From the NCBI GenBank assembly GCA_043802345.1, contig JAZDLC010000009.1, forward strand, positions 1 to 5,167: a DNA stretch of 5,167 nucleotides, in the 5' to 3' direction. The DNA comes from JAZDLC01 sp043802345 (GTDB taxonomy: Bacteria; Planctomycetota; B15-G4; JADJEK01). The notes beneath the pieces were generated by a model, which saw only the letters and a list, made by a program, of their open reading frames with translations, was not told where the DNA came from and searched no databases. The translations under genes were made by a program, and so were the position numbers. Each line of letters opens with the position of its first letter. The first letter of the stretch is position 1. Positions 1 through 5,167 of the stretch are shown one piece after another.

Positions 1-1
1 G

Positions 2-1018
2 CGGAGCTGCTTTGACCGCTTGCCGATCGAGTCGGAGCTTATCGTCCAATGCCTTGGTTTCCTTGCGCAGATAGACATCGGTGTGGTTCTGGACGCGCTC
101 GCTCGTGTTCAGATTCACCCTACGGCCTTGAGCTCACGAGCTCTGGAGATTCTGGGGCGTCTGCCGCTCCCGGAGGATCTTCAGGAAGCGGTGCGATCCG
201 TGCAGGAGGACGAAACCGACTTGGCGACGTTGAGGAGGATGCTGGAGGCTCGCCGGGCGGGGCTCGAGGAATCGTTTCGTATCCATGCCATCGAAGATAC
301 TGTCCAGAAGATTGCGCGAGACGAACGCGAGGTGGACCAGAGAGGTGTCAAGCTTCTCGCGTTTTCCGGGTCGATGTGGGGAGAACGGTTGGCGGCGCTG
401 CATGCAGAGGAGGAGCTGGTCTCCTTGGTACAGAGCAGCAATCCGGACCTGATGCGCGTGGGCGGCCACGGCTTGGTCGCCATGGATCGGGCAGACCGCT
501 TGATGGAGCTGTTGGCCCTGACGCCGTTCCCGGCAACGTTGATCGACGCGGCTCTGGAGGCGAATCGATTCCGCGCGCTGAAGGACCTTTCACGGCAGGG
601 TCGGATCTCTCCCGAGGTGATCTTGAAGCACGCCGTTGCTCTCCACCTCGCCGACGTGGTTGCGGACCTCATCGCACCGGAGGACGCCTGGCCGCGACGG
701 CTTTCCGAATCCACCGAAGAGGCCCTCCAGATGGCGGTCGATTCCCTCGCAACGCAGGGCGCGACCGATCGACTGGTCCGCGTCGTCCAGCTCTACGAGT
801 CGGACGCCGCCGTGCGGGCCCTGGTCCAGCTCCGGGCGTTCGAGCAGATCCTCGGCGCGCTCACCCTATGGCCCTCCGGTCCCGCGAGGACCGCGACGGC
901 AGAACTCTACCGGCTGACCGGAATCCCGGAAACCACCGGAAGCAGCCCCACCTGGCCCACCTACCTGGAGGAGCAGGAAGCGCTGATCCAGCGCTGGAGA
1001 GCCGCCCTGCTGCCGTGA
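2..1018 (+). CDS. HEAT-like helical repeat protein, 5' truncated by window edge
   Basis: The reading frame is open from the first full codon (position 2) to a TGA at 1016-1018, with no stop upstream. The gene therefore almost certainly starts outside the window. A TTG at 20 is the first possible start inside it, but it has no ribosome-binding site and I do not believe it. The visible 338 residues are rich in Leu, Ala, Arg and Glu and read as successive amphipathic helices, for example LVSLVQSSNPDLMRVGGHGL and AVRALVQLRAFEQILGAL. There are few beta-type stretches and no catalytic motif. The C-terminus (ELYRLTGIPE, then a short linker with Trp and a final helix ending RWRAALLP) resembles the ends of bacterial HEAT-repeat proteins. 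Such proteins usually act as protein-binding scaffolds; the partner here is unknown. No signal peptide or membrane segment is seen in the visible part. Third-position GC rises from the 5' to the 3' half. The coding call is firm; the family call is moderate. Confidence 0.75.
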   Translation, partial: RSCFDRLPIESELIVQCLGFLAQIDIGVVLDALARVQIHPTALSSRALEILGRLPLPEDLQEAVRSVQEDETDLATLRRMLEARRAGLEESFRIHAIEDTVQKIARDEREVDQRGVKLLAFSGSMWGERLAALHAEEELVSLVQSSNPDLMRVGGHGLVAMDRADRLMELLALTPFPATLIDAALEANRFRALKDLSRQGRISPEVILKHAVALHLADVVADLIAPEDAWPRRLSESTEEALQMAVDSLATQGATDRLVRVVQLYESDAAVRALVQLRAFEQILGALTLWPSGPARTATAELYRLTGIPETTGSSPTWPTYLEEQEALIQRWRAALLP

Positions 1019-1043
1019 CGCCGGACCAGCGCTCTGATAGAGT
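1015..1043 (+). promoter_or_regulatory. Possible sigma70-type promoter for the Ig-repeat gene
   Basis: GTGACG (1015-1020, four of six matches to TTGACA) and TAGAGT (1038-1043, four of six to TATAAT) are separated by exactly 17 bases. They lie 54 bases upstream of the ATG at 1097. The -35-like box overlaps the stop codon of the preceding gene. A small dyad, CTCT-GAT-AGAG (1032-1042), overlaps the -10-like box. The match is modest, and read-through from the upstream gene is an equally good explanation. Confidence 0.3.
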
Positions 1044-1080
1044 GACCCCGCCGAACGTCTCCGAGAAGGGTCCTGTCCAA

Positions 1081-1093
1081 ACCCCACGGGGGT
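1081..1093 (+). promoter_or_regulatory. G-rich ribosome-binding site within a short hairpin
   Basis: The G run at 1088-1092 ends four bases before the ATG at 1097 and is the only plausible Shine-Dalgarno element there. ACCCC (1081-1085) can pair with GGGGT (1089-1093) across a three-base loop, so the G run could be partly hidden in the mRNA. The URO-D gene at the other end of the window has a similar G run just before its ATG, which supports the G run as the ribosome-binding site. Any regulatory effect of the hairpin is inference. Confidence 0.4.
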
Positions 1094-1096
1094 GCG

Positions 1097-3268
1097 ATGC
1101 GGAAGCTGGCGATACCATCCGCCGTCCTGGTGCTGGTCGCGGTCGTGATCTGGCTGCTCTCGGTGTCGAGCGGGCCGGGGCCGGATGTGACGTCATGGGG
1201 CCGTCTGGAGCCGGGTGAAGAGAGGCAGACGCCCGGACCAGAGTCTGCCGAGCTCCCGGTCCAGAACCTGTCGCGGGCGGTGGCGGACGATTCGATTCGG
1301 GAGCCGGAGGGGCCGTCGGAGACGTTCAAGGTCGCCGTGGTCGACGAAGAGTGGGAGCCGCTCGCGGAGGCCACGGTCACGCTGCTCGCGTTCGATGACA
1401 CGGAGCATCTCTACCTCTCCGATGTGAAAGAAACCACAGACGACACGGGATGCACCGTCTTCCGGCTCGACCCGGGAGAGCGGCTCGAGAACTTCCTGAC
1501 CAGCAACGGAGACTTTGCCATCCTTGCTCAGAAGCAGGGTTACGCGCCGAGCATGGAGTCTGTCTGGTCTCGCGGGAAGGGGGATCGGGTCATCGAGCTG
1601 CGCCGTTCCGTGAGGATTGAAGGTCGAGTCCTGGAGTTCGAAACCCACGCTCCGGTCAGCGGCGCGCGGCTGCTCTTCGGCGAAGAATTCAACCTGGGGC
1701 CGGGCAGCCCTTCCGAGACCGTGACAGCGGAGGATGGGAGCTTCCGCCTCGAGAGCGTTCCACTCGAAGACTCCCTGGTACTCACCGTGATCCGTCCGGG
1801 CCACATGTTCTGGCAGCATGTCGTCGAGGAGGTCCACGCGGAGGGAAACTGGATCGAAATCCTCGTTCCACGGGGCAAGACGCTGATGGGACGGGCGGTG
1901 GACGCCGACACAGGGGAGGCGGTCCCGGGAGTGCGGATCGGAACACATCACCCGATCGCCGTCAGCGATGCTTCCGGTCGCTTCCAGGTCAATGGACTCT
2001 GGATGGACCAGTCATTCGCGACCCTGGACAAGACCGGCTACTGCAGGACCTGCCTGATCACGAGCCTGGAAGAGTTCGATGAGTCCGGGGAAGTCGTGTT
2101 CCCGATGTTCCGGGCCTGCTCGGTGGAAGGAGTCGTTGTCGACGCAGACGGAACACCAGTGGCAGGTGCGCGAGTCTCGCCGGAGTGGCTGGGCCTCCTA
2201 ACCACTCCCGATCCACTGGCCGGACGGTATCCGCAGTTCGAGTGGGACAAGTTGCTGGTGTTCGTGCACTATCCGCGCCTGGACCTTCACACCGACAACG
2301 ACGGGAAGTTCCGGTATCCCGGGCTCAAGGTCTCGTCGCACCCGGTCCGCCTGCACGTGGAACACCCGGGAGGCCCGAGGACCGTGAGCACCGGGTGGCT
2401 GCGATTCAGCAAATCCGGAGAGTGCCGCCAGGTCGTGCTCCGCTACGGGAAGGGGTCCGTCATCGAGGGAACGGTCCGGCCGGCCGGCCCTGCCTGGCGG
2501 ATCGTGTGGACCGGCGCCACGATGCGGGGAATGGGCGGGGCGGGTGTCGATGGTCGTTACCGGCTCGAAGGAGTCGCGGCCGGGGAGGTCCGACTCGACG
2601 TGTTCGGGGAGGGTCCTCAGGATCGAGTGCCGTCGGATGAGGACGAGAGCCTGGTGACGGACGTCGTCCGGGTCGGGGCTGCTCCTGTCTATTGGTACGA
2701 CATCAACCTTCCCGCGGATGGCCTGGATCGCAGCGTTGCAGGAACCGTGGTCCGGCCCGACGGAAGCCCTGCCGCTGATGTCCAAGTCAGTGTGATGCTC
2801 TCGGCCCGCTGCTTGAGTTGCCCGAAGACCGACGCGCAGGGCCGGTTCGAGATCTGGGTGCCCGCCAGGAAAGGCACCTCGTGCCGGGTCCACCTGGTTT
2901 CTGGTTCAGGTCTCAGCGCGGATTCGCCCGACGCGAAGGTCGGTGACCGGGATCTTCTGCTGGTGTTCCCGGCGTCGGAATGGGTCCGACTCCAGATCAT
3001 CGATGCAGACAACGGGCAGCCCCTTCCACGAGCCACCATCCGTTGGGAGATGAATTCCGGGATGCCGGGGGTACCGGTTCACGGATCGGAAGAGTGGGCG
3101 CCGAGGCGCGACGGTACCGATGGTGCGATTGCACTGCCGATCGGCTCGATCACCCTCACGGTCAAGGCCCCCGCGCTCGGCTACCCGCCACACACCCTGG
3201 AGAACTTCCAGGTGGGACAAGGCCCGTCCGAACCGACCCGGACGATCCGTTTACAGCGAAAGCACTAG
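1097..3268 (+). CDS. Membrane-anchored carboxypeptidase-regulatory-like (Ig-fold) repeat protein
   Basis: This 723-residue protein begins with a basic MRK and a hydrophobic stretch (about 5-24, IPSAVLVLVAVVIWLLSVSS), which reads as an uncleaved signal anchor or signal peptide. A Pro/Glu-rich linker follows to about 74. The rest divides into about seven beta-sandwich units near residues 75-169, 171-258, 261-340, 341-450, 453-538, 546-625 and 629-721. Several show the CarboxypepD_reg-like pattern: G.V.D.DG.P..GA.V, then T(D)..G.F....., for example GVVVDADGTPVAGARV, SDASGRFQV and TDAQGRFEIW. No peptidase motif or sortase signal is visible, so it is probably a structural, adhesive or ligand-binding protein outside the cytoplasmic membrane. 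It has eight cysteines, including CRTC (316-319) and CLSC (572-575). The start at 1097 is supported by a G-rich ribosome-binding site and the signal sequence directly after it. The function and ligand are unknown. Confidence 0.88.
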   Translation: MRKLAIPSAVLVLVAVVIWLLSVSSGPGPDVTSWGRLEPGEERQTPGPESAELPVQNLSRAVADDSIREPEGPSETFKVAVVDEEWEPLAEATVTLLAFDDTEHLYLSDVKETTDDTGCTVFRLDPGERLENFLTSNGDFAILAQKQGYAPSMESVWSRGKGDRVIELRRSVRIEGRVLEFETHAPVSGARLLFGEEFNLGPGSPSETVTAEDGSFRLESVPLEDSLVLTVIRPGHMFWQHVVEEVHAEGNWIEILVPRGKTLMGRAVDADTGEAVPGVRIGTHHPIAVSDASGRFQVNGLWMDQSFATLDKTGYCRTCLITSLEEFDESGEVVFPMFRACSVEGVVVDADGTPVAGARVSPEWLGLLTTPDPLAGRYPQFEWDKLLVFVHYPRLDLHTDNDGKFRYPGLKVSSHPVRLHVEHPGGPRTVSTGWLRFSKSGECRQVVLRYGKGSVIEGTVRPAGPAWRIVWTGATMRGMGGAGVDGRYRLEGVAAGEVRLDVFGEGPQDRVPSDEDESLVTDVVRVGAAPVYWYDINLPADGLDRSVAGTVVRPDGSPAADVQVSVMLSARCLSCPKTDAQGRFEIWVPARKGTSCRVHLVSGSGLSADSPDAKVGDRDLLLVFPASEWVRLQIIDADNGQPLPRATIRWEMNSGMPGVPVHGSEEWAPRRDGTDGAIALPIGSITLTVKAPALGYPPHTLENFQVGQGPSEPTRTIRLQRKH

Positions 3269-3278
3269 GGAATATTGT
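3250..3278 (+). promoter_or_regulatory. Probable sigma70-type promoter for the methyltransferase gene
   Basis: TTTACA (3250-3255, five of six matches to TTGACA) is followed after exactly 17 bases by TATTGT (3273-3278, four of six to TATAAT). This is an AT-rich island in a GC-rich setting. Transcription would start near 3285, leaving a leader of roughly 25-30 bases before the ATG at 3312. The -35 box lies within the last codons of the upstream gene. This suggests the methyltransferase is transcribed independently of the Ig-repeat gene. Confidence 0.5.
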
Positions 3279-3311
3279 GAGATCCGTACCTGATCATGCT
3301 ACTGATTCACC

Positions 3312-4124
3312 ATGACCAGGCCGGCATCCGACAACTCCTTCTCCCACGATGTGGCGAAGTTCTACGAGTCGACCCTCGTGCCGCTCATCTTCGAGCCGTA
3401 CGCGGCCGATCTCGCGGCCCGGGCGAAGGCTCTCGAGCCGCGTTCGGTGCTGGAGGTCGCTTGCGGCACGGGCGTGGTCACGCGCGCCCTCGCCGCCGCG
3501 CTTCCCGCGGAGTGTGCGATCATCGCGACCGACCTGAGCGGGGTGATGGTCGCCTACGGCGAGTCGCTGGGCACGGAGCGGCCGGTGACGTGGGGCCAGG
3601 CCGACGTGAATGCGCTTCCGTACGCCGCCGGCTCCTTCGACGTCGTCGTGTGCCAGCTCGCCGCCATGTTGTTCCAGGACCGGCCGGACGCCTATCGGGA
3701 GGTCAGGAGGGTGCTGCGCCCTGGTGGCACGTTCCTGTTCAGCCTCTGGAGGGAGATCGAGGAGAACGAGTTCGCCCGGGTCGTGACCGAGGCCATGGGC
3801 GACCTCTACCCCGAGAATCCTCCCGATTTCCTGGCCCGCACCGCGTACGGCCACGGGTCGCGTGCCGAAATCGAGGCGGACGTGGATGCCGCCGGATTCA
3901 GGAAGTGGACCCTCACCCGACGTGACGACATCAGCCGCGCCGCGAATCCCGGCCTGCCGGCGATCGCTTACTGCCAGGGAACACCGCTGCGGAGGGAGAT
4001 CGAGGCGCGCGAGCCGGGCGGAATCGGACGTGCGACGGAGGTCGCCGCCCAAGCCCTGAGGACTCGCTTCGGCGATGGGCCGATCGCGGGAAGGATCAGC
4101 GCGATAGTGGTCGCCGCCGGGTGA
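3312..4124 (+). CDS. Class I SAM-dependent methyltransferase, substrate unknown
   Basis: This 270-residue protein has the Rossmann-fold methyltransferase signature (Methyltransf_11/UbiE-like). Motif I is VLEVACGTGVVT (46-57), which binds S-adenosylmethionine. The acidic end of strand 2 is ATDLS (D74), and QADVNALPYAAGSFDVVV (D98 and the F109-V113 strand) gives the adenine-contacting and motif IV regions. RRVLRPGGTFLFSLW (132-146) is the post-motif helix-strand. The C-terminal part, with YGHGSRAEIEADVDAAGF (179-196) and QGTPLRREIEAR (222-233), matches from memory a widespread bacterial subfamily with no assigned substrate. No signal or membrane segment is seen, so it should be cytoplasmic and soluble. 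An in-frame TGA at 3303 makes the ATG at 3312 the earliest start. No Shine-Dalgarno sequence precedes it, and GTG at codon 14 is a less likely alternative. The gene converges on the URO-D family gene 15 bases away. The family is certain from the motifs; the substrate cannot be read. Confidence 0.93.
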   Translation: MTRPASDNSFSHDVAKFYESTLVPLIFEPYAADLAARAKALEPRSVLEVACGTGVVTRALAAALPAECAIIATDLSGVMVAYGESLGTERPVTWGQADVNALPYAAGSFDVVVCQLAAMLFQDRPDAYREVRRVLRPGGTFLFSLWREIEENEFARVVTEAMGDLYPENPPDFLARTAYGHGSRAEIEADVDAAGFRKWTLTRRDDISRAANPGLPAIAYCQGTPLRREIEAREPGGIGRATEVAAQALRTRFGDGPIAGRISAIVVAAG

Positions 4125-4135
4125 GACCGCGGCGG
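4114..4135. terminator. GC-rich hairpin between convergent genes, possible bidirectional terminator
   Basis: CCGCCG (4114-4119) pairs with CGGCGG (4130-4135), and GGT (4120-4122) pairs with ACC (4126-4128). This makes a nine-base-pair stem with one bulged G (4129) and a three-base GAG loop. It spans the methyltransferase stop codon (4122-4124) and ends four bases before the URO-D stop codon. No T-tract follows on either strand, so it is not a classical intrinsic terminator. Its position between convergent genes is what suggests a termination or 3'-end protection role. Confidence 0.4.
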
Positions 4136-4139
4136 ACCC

Positions 4140-5111
4140 TTACCCGATCAGCTCGGCCAGCACCTCGCGGTAGCACTTGTAGACGGACCAGGGGATCTCG
4201 TCCCGGACGCGGCCGCCGGCGAGCGGAACGTACCGGCCCTCCGCGAGAAGGGCAGGAACGAGCTCCTCGAGCCGGGCGCGGATTCCCTCGGGCGATCCGG
4301 AGCGGAGGATGCTGAGCGGGATGCCGCCGATCAGGCCGAGCTCCTTGCCGAACCTGGCTCGCAGGCTCCGGTAGTCGAGATCCGGAATCTCGGCTGCCTC
4401 CGACAACCAGAGCATGTTGATCCCGGCCTTGATCAAGGTGGGGAGGAGCAGCGTAGTGTTGCCATAGGTACTGAGCAGGATGTTGTCGCACCCGAGGCTC
4501 CTGGCGGCGGCAATGACTCGCTCGTACACCGGAGCCATGAACTCCTCGAACATGTCCGGCGAAATCAGAGGCCTATCGCTGTCGGAGATCGGCTCGCTCA
4601 AGTAGATGAACTCCGGGTCGACGTCCCGCATCGTCATTTCCAGCATGCGTGCGCAGAAGTCGCCGTACAGTTCCAGCCGTTCCCTGATTCGCTCGGGCGC
4701 CCTGATCGTGGCGAGCAACGCCCGCTCGAGGGTCGGCCAGTCTCCGACCCCCAGGGCCTGGAAGAACCCGCGCGTCGCCCAGATGCAGACGATGTGCTCC
4801 CGGTCCCTGAGGTTCGCGACAATCTGATCCCAGTCATCCGGGAAGCGGCGCCGCGAGACGTCGAACGCGCTGCGGTATTCGCGCGGGGTCAGGTCGAGGA
4901 CGCGACCGAAGAAGCTGGGGACGAACTGGAGATCCGGTCCGAGGTTTTCGTGGGGAGTCAGACCGAACAGATCGGCATGCGTCTTCCCCTCAGGCAGTCC
5001 CTGCCGGTGCCAGGCCTCGAGAACCTCGTCGCGCACGCCCTCTTCCATCAGCGGCGGCCGGTCCACCGGCTCGCCCCGAAACAGGCGTCGGAAGCGTTCT
5101 CGATCGTTCAT
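4140..5111 (-). CDS. Uroporphyrinogen decarboxylase (URO-D) superfamily protein, divergent active site
   Basis: This 323-residue protein (numbered from the ATG at 5111) has the URO-D/MtaA-CmuA TIM-barrel layout. It opens with RERFRRLFRGEPVDRPPLMEEG (3-24, the usual family opening), then AWHRQGLPEG (33-42), PLISPDMFEEFMAPVYERVI (181-200) and YGNTTLLLPTLIKAGINMLW (216-235). It ends with LGLIGGIPLSIL (259-270) and GRVRDEIPWSVYKCYREVL (300-318). It is not a normal HemE: the N-terminal RQAGR-type motif is absent. It also lacks the His-x-Cys zinc site of corrinoid methyltransferases (LSTYGN where they have HxCG) and has GGIP in place of GGID. Haem synthesis is therefore unlikely; a one-carbon or decarboxylation-type reaction remains possible but unproven. 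The ATG at 5111 is preferred because a GGGGGA run lies just upstream. A GTG at 5135 would add eight residues but falls inside a likely -10 element. No corrinoid protein gene is adjacent. Confidence 0.88.
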   Translation of the reverse strand: MNDRERFRRLFRGEPVDRPPLMEEGVRDEVLEAWHRQGLPEGKTHADLFGLTPHENLGPDLQFVPSFFGRVLDLTPREYRSAFDVSRRRFPDDWDQIVANLRDREHIVCIWATRGFFQALGVGDWPTLERALLATIRAPERIRERLELYGDFCARMLEMTMRDVDPEFIYLSEPISDSDRPLISPDMFEEFMAPVYERVIAAARSLGCDNILLSTYGNTTLLLPTLIKAGINMLWLSEAAEIPDLDYRSLRARFGKELGLIGGIPLSILRSGSPEGIRARLEELVPALLAEGRYVPLAGGRVRDEIPWSVYKCYREVLAELIG

Positions 5112-5114
5112 CGG

Positions 5115-5140
5115 TCCCCCACGAGTCGCGGGCACAATAT
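5115..5140 (-). promoter_or_regulatory. Ribosome-binding site and -10-like element of the URO-D gene
   Basis: Read on the minus strand, GGGGGA (5120-5115) lies three bases before the ATG at 5111 and serves as the ribosome-binding site. Further upstream, ATATTGTG (5140-5133) contains TATTGT, the same -10-like hexamer as in front of the methyltransferase gene. No convincing -35 box is seen at the matching distance; TTTTCT (5161-5156) is a weak candidate. The window ends at 5167, so more distant signals cannot be judged. Confidence 0.35.
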
Positions 5141-5167
5141 CAGACGCGCAAGGCGAGAAAAGGGGAC

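Noticed and set aside
49..1218. Long plus-strand open frame of 389 codons overlapping the first gene
   Set aside because: It is rich in Gly, Arg, Ser and Pro with no family resemblance, and runs across two real genes in another frame. It is a by-product of GC-rich codon use.
1193..1951. Minus-strand open frame of 252 codons opposite the Ig-repeat gene
   Set aside because: Its composition is that of an antisense shadow (many Arg, Pro, His, Asp), with no ribosome-binding site or recognisable motif.
2476..2490. Short tandem repeat of CCGG (three and a half units) as a possible phase-variation tract
   Set aside because: It is very short and simply encodes part of a domain in a GC-rich gene. Nothing suggests slippage.
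3294..4052. Minus-strand open frame of 252 codons opposite the methyltransferase
   Set aside because: The methyltransferase is unmistakable from its motifs. The antisense frame has shadow composition and no start signal.
3312..5111. Methyltransferase plus URO-D gene as a corrinoid methyl-transfer system
   Set aside because: The genes are convergent, no corrinoid-binding protein gene is nearby, and the URO-D protein lacks the zinc ligands that methyl transfer needs. Only the shared octamer links them.
5112..5135. GTG at 5135 as the start of the URO-D gene
   Set aside because: It adds eight residues with no family similarity, lies within the ATATTGTG element, and would place the GGGGGA ribosome-binding run inside the coding region.

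Overview
This is a GC-rich bacterial chromosomal window (roughly two thirds G+C by eye, strongly GC-biased third codon positions). It holds four protein-coding genes in a dense layout. The content is a Leu/Ala-rich helical (HEAT-like) repeat protein, a large membrane-anchored protein of carboxypeptidase-regulatory-like Ig domains, a class I SAM methyltransferase and a URO-D superfamily protein. This mix is typical of large-genome environmental bacteria such as Planctomycetota, Myxococcota or Acidobacteriota. That placement is inferred from gene content and composition only; no rRNA or phylogenetic marker is present.

Layout: (1) A plus-strand gene runs in from the left edge and ends at 1018; its N-terminus lies outside the window. 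(2) After a 78-base gap with a possible promoter and a G-rich ribosome-binding site inside a small hairpin, a 723-residue plus-strand gene (1097-3268) encodes an N-terminal signal anchor and about seven consecutive beta-sandwich domains. (3) A 43-base gap carries a fairly good sigma70-type promoter. It leads to a plus-strand SAM-dependent methyltransferase (3312-4124) with no visible Shine-Dalgarno sequence. (4) Convergent to it, only 15 bases away stop to stop, is a minus-strand URO-D family gene (4140-5111). A strong GC-rich hairpin spans the methyltransferase stop codon and may terminate transcription from both sides.

The four genes do not form a recognisable pathway. Genes 1 and 2 are co-directional and could share transcripts, but no functional link is visible. 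The methyltransferase and the URO-D gene face each other. They share the octamer ATATTGTG in their upstream regions, which could be a common -10 element or a coincidence.

I see no mobile element, CRISPR array, RNA gene, toxin-antitoxin pair or defence system, and no strong evidence for an undescribed multi-gene system. The most notable points are the loss of the usual metal-ligand and active-site signatures in the URO-D protein, and the two CxxC motifs in the Ig-repeat protein.
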